This document shows, in pieces, positions 1-8,079 of a stretch of 64,000 nt of DNA. The stretch covers positions 1 to 64,000 of IMG/VR virus record IMGVR_UViG_3300033146_000857; one strand, given 5' to 3'. Positions within the stretch are counted from its first letter, which is position 1. Every line of letters starts with the position of its first letter. This DNA comes from a virus. Under the pieces are notes generated by a model. It was given only the letters and a program-made list of their open reading frames with translations, was not told the DNA's origin and ran no database searches. The translations under genes and the position numbers were made by a program.

Positions 1-21
1 TTTTCTTTATAGGAGAAAGCC

Positions 22-603
22 ATGGAATTAATTAGAGAACCAGGAGCTATATTTAGACGAGAATGCTGGAGAGATAGTTTAACTTTAAACTATGAGCGTG
101 GTGAGTTTATCTATAGACGCAATGGAAATAAAGAAGGTAGACCTTCAAGTACAATGCTTAAGGTTGGAGATTTTATAAGACTAGATAAAAAAATTGGAGA
201 AACAAAAATGAAAGATTTAAACTACATTGGAAAAGACTACTCATTAGTAACACTATCTGGAAGAAATACATTTCATAAGGCGGACATTAGTCTTGATCTT
301 AAAGAGGGTGACTTAGTTGTTGTAGAGTTTAACTCTGGTTTTCAAGTTTGTAAGATTAAAAATATCTGTGGAGAACTTATAGACAATCTTGAAGACTATA
401 CTGACGGTAAGTCTTGGGTAGTGGATAAAGTGTCTACAGAAGCTCATGAACTTCGTAAGAGTAATACAGAAAGAAAGAATTTAATTCTTAGAGAACTTCA
501 TAGACGTAAGAAAGAAACTAGTGAGATAGAGCTTTTTGAGGTAATGGCTAGTTCAGACAATGTGGCTAAGAGTCTATTAGCCGAATTTAAGAAACTTATT
601 TAA
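22..603 (+). CDS. hypothetical protein, possible internal start
   Basis: Unrecognised 193-residue protein. The upstream ribosome binding site AGGAGA sits 8 bases before the ATG. The C-terminal third is rich in Lys, Arg and Glu. A second in-frame ATG at 208 (codon 63) has its own GGAGA 7 bases upstream, so a shorter 131-residue product is possible. The N-terminal part contains many basic and aromatic residues and the central part looks beta-rich. It is the first gene of the rightward series in the window; whatever drives it lies beyond the left edge. No function is proposed. Confidence 0.75.
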   Translation: MELIREPGAIFRRECWRDSLTLNYERGEFIYRRNGNKEGRPSSTMLKVGDFIRLDKKIGETKMKDLNYIGKDYSLVTLSGRNTFHKADISLDLKEGDLVVVEFNSGFQVCKIKNICGELIDNLEDYTDGKSWVVDKVSTEAHELRKSNTERKNLILRELHRRKKETSEIELFEVMASSDNVAKSLLAEFKKLI

Positions 604-615
604 TAAGGGAATAAT

Positions 616-1101
616 GTGAGACAACTAATTGCCTTACTAATGTTAATTCAATTTACACACGGATCAGATTTGGAGTCACTACAAGCTGCGTATAGTCAAT
701 TTAGTGCTAAACAAAAAGGTGTTTTAAAAAAATCTTATGCCTATGGCAAAGAGTTTAACTTAGGTTATACTCTTTCAGCTATAGCTTGGATAGAGTCTTC
801 AGCCGGTTTATACAAGATTAATCTAGGTTCTAAAGACTGTGGTACTTATCAAAAAAATATGCCATACTACCTTAAATCTCAAGATATACTTAAAACAAGT
901 TTCAACTATAATAGACTTTGCCAAAGATTTGTTGATGATCAGGAGTTTGCCGCAGCAGTAGCCGTTACGGACTTGCTTTACTGGAAAAGAGGCAACACTT
1001 GGTGGACCACTTGGAAAAGCTATCATTGCGGCTATGGCCAATGTCATAGCTATGCTAAAGAAATCTGGCTTAGAATTCAGGTACTTAAGAAAGTTTTGTA
1101 A
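616..1101 (+). CDS. secreted lysozyme/lytic transglycosylase-like protein
   Basis: A 161-residue protein beginning at GTG with AAGGGA just upstream; no in-frame ATG lies nearby. Residues 1-16 form a short hydrophobic signal peptide (MRQLIALLMLIQFTHG). The mature part has a goose-type lysozyme/SLT-like layout: a helical lead-in, the motif AWIESSAG with candidate catalytic Glu60, then a segment KDCGTYQKN resembling the G-(L/T)-x-Q substrate strand. Such enzymes cut peptidoglycan glycan strands, either in the virion during DNA entry or at lysis. Four Cys in the mature region could form disulfides in the periplasm. The fold assignment is from motifs only. Confidence 0.6.
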   Translation: MRQLIALLMLIQFTHGSDLESLQAAYSQFSAKQKGVLKKSYAYGKEFNLGYTLSAIAWIESSAGLYKINLGSKDCGTYQKNMPYYLKSQDILKTSFNYNRLCQRFVDDQEFAAAVAVTDLLYWKRGNTWWTTWKSYHCGYGQCHSYAKEIWLRIQVLKKVL

Positions 1102-1799
1102 TGGCTGAATTTATAGACCTATTTGAACTAACTAAAGATATGGACTGTAAGTTCAACTTTACCTTACCTGAGGCTTCTAAGTGGATTGAGTCAGATGTTT
1201 ACTGCTTTCTATATGGTAGAGCTGCCTTAAATCAGTCTAGTCCTAGATGTACGCAAGATTGGAGAGAGACTAAGACTTTAAAACATGGAAGAAACACAAT
1301 AAAGAAAAGACTAAAAAGACAAGATGCTGTTAAACCTGTTAAGACTAGGCAAGATTGGAGAACAAGTAGAAACTACCAGCCAGGATATAGAACTCTAGCT
1401 GAAAAAGGTATTAAAGATTGGAGAAAAACCAAAGTTAAGCTTCCTGGAGAAAAAGAAAAAAGTGTTCTAATGCCCTATGGATACAGGGGAGCAGACTTTA
1501 AGCCCGTGGTTGGATTTAATCCTGTCTATGCAGCTAGAAAACAGGCTTACTGTTACTACTTTGCAGGAGAGTTCTATTGTTTTGGCTGGGCTAGAGCTCG
1601 AAACTTCATAGATGTTACTGACGTGCTAATGGGCCGCTGTGACTGGCCAATAGACTTAAGATCAATAATGTATGACTTTAACCTAGATTTAAGTTACCTT
1701 GGGGCTTATCCTTTTTTAGCTTACTGTGTAAGAAAACACATAAGAATACTTAAGTATCAACACTATGTTGATTACTTATCAAAAGGGTTTGCACTATGA
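1101..1799 (+). CDS. hypothetical protein with DWR repeats
   Basis: A 232-residue unknown protein whose ATG overlaps the previous TAA by one base (TAATG), indicating translational coupling. Residues about 50-115 are very basic and contain three copies of a DWR-x-(T/S)-(K/R) motif (QDWRETK, QDWRTSR, KDWRKTK) spaced by roughly 30-40 residues. The C-terminal half is rich in Tyr, Phe, Trp and Cys. The following gene starts inside its stop codon (ATGA). Co-transcription with the lysozyme-like gene and the 450-residue gene suggests a virion or assembly role, but this is inference. Confidence 0.7.
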   Translation: MAEFIDLFELTKDMDCKFNFTLPEASKWIESDVYCFLYGRAALNQSSPRCTQDWRETKTLKHGRNTIKKRLKRQDAVKPVKTRQDWRTSRNYQPGYRTLAEKGIKDWRKTKVKLPGEKEKSVLMPYGYRGADFKPVVGFNPVYAARKQAYCYYFAGEFYCFGWARARNFIDVTDVLMGRCDWPIDLRSIMYDFNLDLSYLGAYPFLAYCVRKHIRILKYQHYVDYLSKGFAL

Positions 1800-3148
1800 T
1801 AGAAACTTCACCTAGAACACCATTACCAAGCTTACCAGACATTTTAGACGGTAATCTAGACCTATGGGAGCCTCAACAGCTGAAATACTTAGATGGTAAT
1901 AATAGCTGGCCTAGTCTGGTCAATGAGCCGATAAGCTATGTTGTAGCCTATAGAGAAATTCCATTTGTAGAAGCCTATCATTTTGAGGACACTGGAGCTT
2001 TGATTGAAAGTTCTAATACGGTTGACTTTAATATAAGTCTAGGAAAGTTCTACTATAAGGGAACAGAAATAGACTTAAGTAAAGATTTTCAACTTATGGA
2101 GGATGAACTTATAATACTTAAAGCTAGAACTCCCGGCTATTACGTTTGGACAAGAATTAACGACTTTGGGGATTTTAAGATAAATAATGGAAAATTAACC
2201 AATCGTAAGTCTATGGCTGGTACAGATGAGACTTTTATTAGTCTATGGCCAAAGAATAGAGACTATAGTTTAACTAGTTCTATTGAGGATAAGGTTTTCA
2301 GCTCAGCAGCTATACCCGTGTCTGGATTTTTAAAAACTACCGAAGATAGGCCGCTTACTTATCCTGAGTACACCCTTACAGATGAGGAAAGACTCATATT
2401 AGAAGAAAGTAACAGTTTTCTTGACTATAAGGATTCTTTTCCTTATAATAGTAGCGATGGTCAAGTAGTTACAATAGCACAAGAGTTTGAAAGACTAAAA
2501 GCTTTTGTTCTTTGGAACAATGTGTTCTACTGGTGTAATCTGTCATTTAAAAAAAGACATTATACTGAAGAAGCTATACCAGACGTACCTTGGGCTGGTA
2601 TTAGAGAAATAATATTCTCAAGGGTAGACAGTACTCCAGATCCAAGTAACCCTGAGGTTAATATAGCTTATATTTGGGTAGAGGCCAGTTCAGTTAACAG
2701 ATATTTAAGTTTTTTTTGTGACTCTGCTGGGTCGTATAATCAAAATAGAGTTACTATATCTTTTAATGGAACTACACGGTCAACTGATTACTCTGGCCAT
2801 ACTGGGATATATTCTAGTGCTTCCGGATGGTTAGAGATTAAACAGGCTTACCCAAATGCTATATTAACAGGCTTAAGACAAGTCAGTACTCATAGACATA
2901 AACTCAGATCTTATGAATATGGACACTATGATCAGTTAGTTTCCAGTTTTGGACAACTAAGAACAATGCCTCTTTTGGACTATCCATCTAAGAGAATACC
3001 AGCCTTTAAGACTATAAAAAATTATACTCAAGAAATAGACTATAACATAGACACTAAGTCTATAACCCCTACAGGTAGAGTTAAATCTTGGGGAACAAAA
3101 TTACTACCAGTTAAAAAGTTTAATAAGCATGCAGAAGAGTCAGTCTAA
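1796..3148 (+). CDS. hypothetical protein, possible virion protein
   Basis: A 450-residue unknown protein, coupled to the preceding gene by an ATGA overlap. It has no signal peptide or membrane segment. The composition (many Tyr, Trp, Ser, Asn, Thr and alternating polar/hydrophobic stretches) is typical of beta-rich phage structural proteins. It ends with a basic tail. It closes a four-gene run; an intergenic gap with a promoter follows. No family recognised. Confidence 0.7.
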   Translation: MIETSPRTPLPSLPDILDGNLDLWEPQQLKYLDGNNSWPSLVNEPISYVVAYREIPFVEAYHFEDTGALIESSNTVDFNISLGKFYYKGTEIDLSKDFQLMEDELIILKARTPGYYVWTRINDFGDFKINNGKLTNRKSMAGTDETFISLWPKNRDYSLTSSIEDKVFSSAAIPVSGFLKTTEDRPLTYPEYTLTDEERLILEESNSFLDYKDSFPYNSSDGQVVTIAQEFERLKAFVLWNNVFYWCNLSFKKRHYTEEAIPDVPWAGIREIIFSRVDSTPDPSNPEVNIAYIWVEASSVNRYLSFFCDSAGSYNQNRVTISFNGTTRSTDYSGHTGIYSSASGWLEIKQAYPNAILTGLRQVSTHRHKLRSYEYGHYDQLVSSFGQLRTMPLLDYPSKRIPAFKTIKNYTQEIDYNIDTKSITPTGRVKSWGTKLLPVKKFNKHAEESV

Positions 3149-3163
3149 AGTTCATTTAATCGT

Positions 3164-3177
3164 ACTTAGTATATAAT
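3164..3177 (+). promoter_or_regulatory. phage promoter, ACTTNNNATATAAT class
   Basis: ACTTAGTATATAAT lies 22 bases before the ATG at 3200, in the short gap after the previous stop. It is one of seven sites in the rightward arm sharing ACTT, a 3-base spacer and (A/G)TATAAT. No TTGACA-like -35 box is visible at the usual distance. Confidence 0.65.
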
Positions 3178-3199
3178 AATAAACTTAAAGGAGATTACA

Positions 3200-3838
3200 A
3201 TGGCTGATACAGGTATACTACTTCGTGGTAGTACTCATGAAGACATAATGGCAGATAAGCCAATACACAGAGAGGTCTGTGTAACCGAGAAAGGTCTAGT
3301 CATAGGCTATGACAGTGGCTCTGGTATTGATGTTAAGACCTTAAATTTAGAAGTACTAGCTAAGATAGGTAAGGTGGCTGAAGATGGGGCTGTAGAAGAA
3401 GGCTTGAAGACTAGTCAAATACCAATTATTTTTGATGGTCTAGGCGATATAAAAGTTACTGATGATTTTCTTACTCTTAGAGACTCTCATAAGCTTTCAA
3501 CAACTCTTAGATTTATCAAAAGTGTTTCTTATAATGGTATTACCCTTACAGACTTAGGTGATCCAGAGACTACTAGGTATGTTTCTTGGAAAGCTCTAGA
3601 AGCTATTTCAGGCTTAGCTTCTCCAGAACTGAATTTACCAACGACCACTAAGGTCAACATTGATCAAGTAGTAGGCACAGTTGAAGTTGTTGATGAGGCT
3701 GAACTTTCCTTGGGAACTTTAACAGCCATAGGCGAGCTAACCTTTAGTACTCCTCAAATAGTAGGTGCTAAGATATATGCTTATAACATAGATGAACATA
3801 AAAATAAATCAAATAGAGTATCAATACTGATACCATAA
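3200..3838 (+). CDS. possible tail fibre/virion protein
   Basis: A 212-residue protein with a strong ribosome binding site (AAGGAG, 8 bases upstream). The N-terminal segment (LLRGSTHEDIMADKPIHREVCVTEKGLVIGYDSGSG) resembles the short beta N-terminal modules of tail-fibre proteins such as Mtd-type tropism determinants, with RG(T/S), a stretch of polar residues and a final (L/I)G(D/Y)-GSG. The rest is beta-rich and acidic, and ends in IPIS-like strands with a Lys-rich turn. It starts a new transcription unit. Virion role is inferred from composition and that N-terminal resemblance only. Confidence 0.5.
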   Translation: MADTGILLRGSTHEDIMADKPIHREVCVTEKGLVIGYDSGSGIDVKTLNLEVLAKIGKVAEDGAVEEGLKTSQIPIIFDGLGDIKVTDDFLTLRDSHKLSTTLRFIKSVSYNGITLTDLGDPETTRYVSWKALEAISGLASPELNLPTTTKVNIDQVVGTVEVVDEAELSLGTLTAIGELTFSTPQIVGAKIYAYNIDEHKNKSNRVSILIP

Positions 3839-3847
3839 GGAAACAAG

Positions 3848-4201
3848 ATGAAGAAAGAAAATGCTTATACTAAGCTAGCTGATGGGTTTACTCAGATAGG
3901 TCAAGCTTTTAATGACATAAATGAAGATACAGAGAACCCACCTTCAGTAAAGATTATAGTTATGCAGATAGCTAATAAAATGAACTTGGGTGATGCAGAG
4001 TTAACAGAGCTTATTGGTTTTTTACAATACTGTACAGCTAATGATGACCTGGATATGAAAAAGTTAACTAAAGAGTTATCTACAGGTGCTGCTGAGGAAG
4101 AGGCTAAGGAAACTTTAGAAACTAAAGAGTTATCTACAGGTGCTGCTGAGGAAGAGGCTAAGGAAACTTTAGAAACTAAACCAGACACAACTGAAGAGTA
4201 G
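3848..4201 (+). CDS. acidic protein with tandem repeat tail
   Basis: A 117-residue unknown protein following the previous gene by 9 bases, with AAGGAAAC upstream of the ATG. Residues 1-70 are predicted helical (MKKENAYTKLADGF onward). The C-terminus consists of two exact 18-residue repeats beginning TKELSTGAAEEEAKE, giving a strongly acidic disordered tail. The repeat is exact at DNA level (54 bp twice), so copy number may vary between isolates. No function is proposed. Confidence 0.7.
   Translation: MKKENAYTKLADGFTQIGQAFNDINEDTENPPSVKIIVMQIANKMNLGDAELTELIGFLQYCTANDDLDMKKLTKELSTGAAEEEAKETLETKELSTGAAEEEAKETLETKPDTTEE
4067..4174 (+). repeat. 54-bp perfect tandem duplication
   Basis: Two identical 54-bp units (4067-4120 and 4121-4174) sit in frame inside the 117-residue gene and encode 18 residues each. 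Perfect identity at every position, including third codon positions, indicates a recent slippage or unequal exchange event. Confidence 0.95.
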
Positions 4202-4205
4202 CTGT

Positions 4206-4448
4206 ATGAACATATTTGAGCTTTGTCCTAAAGGTATGGTTACTGGAGAAAATTGTAAAAAACTTATTTGCCAGTACAAAAATACGAGAGGGCAATGCTC
4301 ACTTATGGGAGCTACAGAAGATAGAGAATACTCTATCGAAGAGATTGCTGAAATTCTTCAAATATCTAGACATAGAGTCTGGAGAATTTACAACAATGTC
4401 TTGGATAAGTTAAAGACCGTCACAAATGAATTTAACTGGGGTAACTAA
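4206..4448 (+). CDS. sigma-70 region 4-like HTH protein with Cys cluster
   Basis: An 80-residue protein. Residues about 41-70 (YSIEEIAEILQISRHRVWRI then a Leu/Lys helix) match the region 4.2 helix-turn-helix of sigma-70 factors: T/S-(L/I)-EEI-A, a turn, then SR-x-RV-x-(R/Q)-I. The N-terminal half has four Cys (positions 7, 17, 22, 31) that could bind zinc. It overlaps the next gene by one base. An overlapping +2-frame reading at 4216-4413 is a shadow. Region 4 normally contacts -35 DNA, the RNA polymerase beta flap or an activator. The phage sigma factor at 18.2 kb ends before this module, so the two could cooperate. A plain transcriptional regulator is the alternative. Confidence 0.65.
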   Translation: MNIFELCPKGMVTGENCKKLICQYKNTRGQCSLMGATEDREYSIEEIAEILQISRHRVWRIYNNVLDKLKTVTNEFNWGN

Positions 4449-5182
4449 TGCCTCGGTTAAATCTACCTTTATTAGAAATTCCTGAAAATAGAATTGTTAC
4501 TAGTCCTACTAATAAAGGATTAACCCCTAGTGTTAATCTAACTGGACTCAACTTGTTTAAGCCTTTTGGTGAAGACATAGTTGATCTAGGAGTACTCTTC
4601 ACTGAAAAACGCTATGAGGTTATAGGCGAAAAAGAACAAACCTCAGAGTGTTCTGATAAATGTCCAGAAGGTATGTATTGGGATTGCTCGGAAGGTCGAT
4701 GTAAGGCATACTCGAGCTATACGGCCACAAAGATTATAGACACCTATGAAGTTATTTTTGAGACTGGAGATGGAACTAAGGCCTATAATATAGAAGGTCT
4801 AAGAGGGTCAATAGATCCTTATGACTTTGGGTATGGACCTCCACAGCCTTGGTCAAGAACAACTCCAACATTAGAAGAACTTTTCTTTATAAATACTACT
4901 GAACAAAGATGTCATGACGTTTCTCCATCTGAAGAGCACCTAGCTCATGGAGCTCAGCCTGATGCGATAGCCTTAAGTACAGAAAGCTTAAATAGCTCTA
5001 GTTACGAGCTAGTAGTAGATAATTTTGGTTATGAGTATAATAGATGCTATGTTGGGTCTGCTTGGGACTATATGAATTTTAGTATGAATATAACTATTCC
5101 AGGAGAAGAGGGCCATAATGGGTCAAATGGTATATATAAGTATACTCATAGATTTAGTGTAACAGTCAAGGGCAATAAATAA
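4448..5182 (+). CDS. cysteine-motif virion-like protein, copy 1
   Basis: A 244-residue protein and the first member of a local tandem family. The N-terminus (MPRLNLPLLEIPENRIVTS) and the FKPFGED region align with the next gene. Residues about 67-86 contain a Cys-rich module, CSDKCPEGMYWDCSEGRCK, with four Cys in a C-x3-C-x8-C-x4-C pattern. The remainder differs strongly from copy 2, so the module may act as a fixed hinge joining a conserved N-terminus to a variable C-terminal part. Function unknown; extracellular or virion-surface use would suit the Cys motif. Confidence 0.7.
   Translation: MPRLNLPLLEIPENRIVTSPTNKGLTPSVNLTGLNLFKPFGEDIVDLGVLFTEKRYEVIGEKEQTSECSDKCPEGMYWDCSEGRCKAYSSYTATKIIDTYEVIFETGDGTKAYNIEGLRGSIDPYDFGYGPPQPWSRTTPTLEELFFINTTEQRCHDVSPSEEHLAHGAQPDAIALSTESLNSSSYELVVDNFGYEYNRCYVGSAWDYMNFSMNITIPGEEGHNGSNGIYKYTHRFSVTVKGNK
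4649..4706 (+). repeat. 58-bp perfect direct repeat (copy A; copy B at 5377-5434)
   Basis: The 58 bases encoding the Cys module are identical in the two adjacent paralogous genes, whereas flanking sequence has diverged considerably. This points to gene conversion or strong recent homogenisation of this module. Copy B lies at 5377-5434. Confidence 0.9.
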
Positions 5183-5988
5183 TGCCTAGTATAATATTAC
5201 CTCCATTCACCTTAGATGATGACCTTGTAGTAACCTCTAACACGAATAAGGGGTTAATTATACCTCCCACAATGCCAAATATCTTCAAACCTTTTGGAAA
5301 AAATCCAACTAGACTTAATATCAAGTATGCTACTAGTAAGTATGAAATTTTGGGTGATGTTCCAGATACTACTAAATGTTCTGATAAATGTCCAGAAGGT
5401 ATGTATTGGGATTGCTCGGAAGGTCGATGTAAGGAATACAGTAGTTATGTTTATTCTTTTACAGAAACTAGGATATGCTTAAAAGCTGTAAGTGTGGAGT
5501 GGACAGGCGGATCATACTCTGGAGAAGGAGAAATTCAGGAAGATAACGAAACTTATGGCTATGCTTATGAACAAGTGGATAAAACAGTCACTATGCCTGG
5601 ACATTACACGGATTTTATGATGATCGGGTATAAACCTGTTCCAGACCACGTACGTAGCGCCGTTCCAGACTTTTCACAGTCGGGTATGTTAACACTACTA
5701 GATATCTATGACTATCACTATGACCCTAGAGACTATCTTACCTATGGCTTAGTAGAGCTACCAGAGTTTCTTTTGGGCAAAGATATTACTCCTGGTAGTC
5801 AACCTGGAGCCCCACTAGCTAAAGGTGTCTATCAACAGACTGTAGATAAATTTAGTGTTGCTGGGCTACCTTTATATGAATGTGAACAAGGCGGAGATGA
5901 CCTATTCTCTGAGTATTGCTCAGGACCCCTGACCTGGGCAGCTAAAATACAAAATAACTGGCTTTTTAATGTCTATGGAGTCAAATAA
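5182..5988 (+). CDS. cysteine-motif virion-like protein, copy 2
   Basis: A 268-residue paralogue of the preceding gene, starting in its stop codon (TAATG). It shares the N-terminus (MPSIILPPFTLDDDLVVTS, then NIFKPFGKN) and the C-x3-C-x8-C-x4-C module at residues about 66-85, identical in DNA to copy 1 over 58 bp. The C-terminal two thirds are unrelated in sequence to copy 1 and contain many Tyr and Pro. The stop overlaps the start of a third, broken copy. The function is unknown. Confidence 0.7.
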   Translation: MPSIILPPFTLDDDLVVTSNTNKGLIIPPTMPNIFKPFGKNPTRLNIKYATSKYEILGDVPDTTKCSDKCPEGMYWDCSEGRCKEYSSYVYSFTETRICLKAVSVEWTGGSYSGEGEIQEDNETYGYAYEQVDKTVTMPGHYTDFMMIGYKPVPDHVRSAVPDFSQSGMLTLLDIYDYHYDPRDYLTYGLVELPEFLLGKDITPGSQPGAPLAKGVYQQTVDKFSVAGLPLYECEQGGDDLFSEYCSGPLTWAAKIQNNWLFNVYGVK

Positions 5989-6265
5989 TGCCCCGTATAA
6001 CATTACCTCCATTCACCCTAGATGATGACTTAATAATAGCCTCTAACATGAATAGCTATTCATACACCAACTTTACTTAGGGTGTTTAAACCTTTTGGAA
6101 ATAAACCAAACTAGACTTAATATCAAGTATGCTACTAATAAGTATGAACTTTTGGGTGATGTTCCAGATACTACTAATTTTCCCGCCTATGCACAGGTTA
6201 GTACTATGAGTTTAAGTATGACTCAAATAACCTTTTCACCTAATGCTGTTGGACCAAATTGTTAG
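5988..6265 (+). pseudogene. decayed third copy of the cysteine-motif gene
   Basis: Starts with ATG overlapping the previous stop and repeats the family N-terminus (MPRITLPPFTLDDDL), then hits a stop at about codon 30 after a stretch that does not match. Downstream, a frame that has shifted resumes family sequence (LNIKYATNKYELLGDVPDTT), closely matching copy 2, but the Cys module is deleted and the reading ends at 6265. The N-terminal ORF is 29 residues. The gap to the next gene (6266-6351) holds only a promoter and leader. Confidence 0.8.
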
Positions 6266-6311
6266 CAATAACTTGTTCTAGCCTTAAGAAGATTTAAGAT
6301 CCCAGTCACAA

Positions 6312-6325
6312 ACTTGTTATATAAT
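6312..6325 (+). promoter_or_regulatory. phage promoter, ACTTNNNATATAAT class
   Basis: ACTTGTTATATAAT followed by TA is identical over 16 bases to the site at 12598. It lies 26 bases before the ATG of the DUF932 gene at 6352, in a non-coding gap behind the decayed gene. No -35 box visible. Confidence 0.75.
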
Positions 6326-6351
6326 TAGAGTATCAAAAATAAGGATATAAG

Positions 6352-7080
6352 ATGATAACAGACTTAGACAGTGCTAACAATACGGAGCATAACCGTTCTG
6401 GGAGCTATAACCTGATTAACACAGATGATGTACTTAGTAAACTTACAGATACTGGCTGGACAATAGCATCGGCCTCTGAAAAGATGGTAAGAGTTATGGA
6501 AAACATTGGTAAACAATTTCACATTATTAAACTAGAACACCCCGACTTGTATGTTGGTGATGATCCTATAAACTTAGTGTTTTCAAATAGTCATGATGGC
6601 AAGAACGCTGCTAAGTTTAGACTTGGGCTATTTAGAATGGTTTGTAGCAATGGCCTGGTCGCGGGCGATGAACTAGTTCCTAGTATATCAGTACCTCATG
6701 CACAAAAACAAATTTCAAAAGCCATAGACATGGTAATAAATTACATGATTAGTAAAGCCTCAGATATGCACGAGGTGGTTCAGGTAATGCAAAAGACAAA
6801 ATTACTTGAAGACCAAAAGAAGCAGCTAGCACGTGAAGCTCTTATGATTAAGGGTTTTAAGGATGTTAATGACTTTCAAATTGACAGTGTTCTTATAGCC
6901 AACAGACCTGAAGATGAGGGAGATGACTTATGGAGAACTTACAACACGGTTCAAGAGTCAATTGAAAATGGCCTGTACATGCTTGATGAGGCTGGCAAGG
7001 GTCGTGTTATAAAGAGTGAAGTCAAGAAGCTTGATTTTAATACCAAGTTATTTGATACTGCAGTAAGGCTGGCTGCATAA
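6352..7080 (+). CDS. DUF932 family protein
   Basis: A 242-residue protein with the hallmarks of the DUF932 (phage/plasmid-like, TIGR03299) family: the central motif FRMVCSNGLVAGDE, followed by a conserved His (VPHAQ) and, near the C-terminus, a W-x-x-Y-N-x-x-Q-E-S motif (LWRTYNTVQES). Members are common on phages and plasmids; the biochemical role is unsettled. It is the first gene of a promoter-led run of small genes, suggesting early expression. The next small gene starts in its stop codon (TAATG). Confidence 0.8.
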   Translation: MITDLDSANNTEHNRSGSYNLINTDDVLSKLTDTGWTIASASEKMVRVMENIGKQFHIIKLEHPDLYVGDDPINLVFSNSHDGKNAAKFRLGLFRMVCSNGLVAGDELVPSISVPHAQKQISKAIDMVINYMISKASDMHEVVQVMQKTKLLEDQKKQLAREALMIKGFKDVNDFQIDSVLIANRPEDEGDDLWRTYNTVQESIENGLYMLDEAGKGRVIKSEVKKLDFNTKLFDTAVRLAA

Positions 7081-7217
7081 TGTTCATACTTATTGCCGAT
7101 GGTTCTGTTATAGCCTCTGGTTCATTAGATAAACTAGAGGCCTTACAAACTGAGACTAAATTTTATACTATAGAGGACTCAAAAGGCTGTATAGTAAGTT
7201 ATAAGGATAGAAGATAA
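7080..7217 (+). CDS. small hypothetical protein (45 residues)
   Basis: A short gene running MFILIADGSVIASGSLDKLE to a final YKDRR. Both ends overlap neighbours by one base (TAATG at 7078-7082 and at 7215-7219), which strongly supports real translation. The sequence looks like a small beta hairpin-helix fold. No family recognised. Confidence 0.7.
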   Translation: MFILIADGSVIASGSLDKLEALQTETKFYTIEDSKGCIVSYKDRR

Positions 7218-7627
7218 TGTATATATGTAAGAATTGTAAAACAGAGATGACTTGTCTAAAGAATGGCTTTGGTGCTAGATGGCATGAAGCTCATTACTAT
7301 GCTGGAGATCTTTATAAGTGTAAAAGATGTGGTACTGAAATTATAGCTACCGATTCTACACCTATACAAAGTACTGATGACCCTGGGATAGACATGACAA
7401 GTCCTATAGCTTACCATGAACCTGAAGAGAGCGTTTATAATCTTGGTGAAAAAATATACATTCGTGTAGGAGCTTATGGTATTGATGATATAGAAATAAC
7501 TGAGTCTATGCCTATTAATGTTAAGTTGGCTAATGGTAGAAGTTATCCAAATTTACAAACAGCCTATGAAAAAGAGAATAGAATCTGGATATTACAAGAA
7601 GAGCTGCAGGAGTTAGTAAATGAGTAA
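7217..7627 (+). CDS. zinc-ribbon protein
   Basis: A 136-residue protein. Residues 4-39 hold two CxxC knuckles (CKNC and CKRC) in a zinc-ribbon arrangement, with two His between them. The C-terminal part carries an S/N-LQTAYEKEN motif also present in the protein at 7843-8043 (SLEEAYEKEN), hinting at a shared small domain. Overlaps the next gene by 8 bases. Function unknown; zinc ribbons often bind nucleic acid or proteins. Confidence 0.65.
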   Translation: MYICKNCKTEMTCLKNGFGARWHEAHYYAGDLYKCKRCGTEIIATDSTPIQSTDDPGIDMTSPIAYHEPEESVYNLGEKIYIRVGAYGIDDIEITESMPINVKLANGRSYPNLQTAYEKENRIWILQEELQELVNE

Positions 7628-7850
7628 AATGGCTAAAACTGACTCAGACTGGGAGAGAAAACTTCTAGAAGTAGAGGAACTACTAATCAAGTTTAATATC
7701 GTTATATCAGTTAAAGATATATCGATAGACGGAATGGATTTTAATTTAGTAGGTCCAGAAATTGGCTCCGGTTACAATGATCATACTGAGGACCTGCCTA
7801 GATGGTCAGACGATATAAGACTATATTTAAAGGAGTCGGAAGATGACTAA
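7620..7850 (+). CDS. small hypothetical protein
   Basis: A 76-residue acidic protein overlapping both neighbours by 8 bases. No motif recognised. It belongs to the run of small early-type genes behind the promoter at 6312. Confidence 0.65.
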   Translation: MSKMAKTDSDWERKLLEVEELLIKFNIVISVKDISIDGMDFNLVGPEIGSGYNDHTEDLPRWSDDIRLYLKESEDD

Positions 7851-8043
7851 CCTACATGCACCACTAGCCTGGCAGTACACTGAGAATGGAAAGAGATACA
7901 TAAAGATAGGTCCAAGGAAACAGTTTGACCTTGAGTATGTTTCTAACTGTTTAGGTGAAGCTATTATAGTGCAGACTAGAAAGAGATACAAGTCTTTAGA
8001 AGAGGCTTATGAGAAAGAGAACTTAGTTTACCAACAAAAATAA
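7843..8043 (+). CDS. small hypothetical protein
   Basis: A 66-residue protein. The C-terminal SLEEAYEKEN motif matches the end of the zinc-ribbon protein two genes upstream. The start is supported by AAGGAG further upstream inside the preceding gene and by an 8-base overlap. Function unknown. Confidence 0.65.
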   Translation: MTNLHAPLAWQYTENGKRYIKIGPRKQFDLEYVSNCLGEAIIVQTRKRYKSLEEAYEKENLVYQQK

Positions 8044-8079
8044 ATTAAGTATAAATCACAAATAATTCAAGGAGACCAA

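Noticed and set aside
3901-4188. Opposite-strand reading of 95 residues
   Set aside because: It mirrors the 54-bp tandem repeat of the plus-strand gene, lacks a ribosome binding site and lies fully inside a well-supported gene.
5988-6351. tRNA or small RNA gene in the gap behind the Cys-motif genes
   Set aside because: The sequence aligns with copy 2 of the gene family and then a promoter; no cloverleaf or CCA end found. No tRNA was found in other gaps either.
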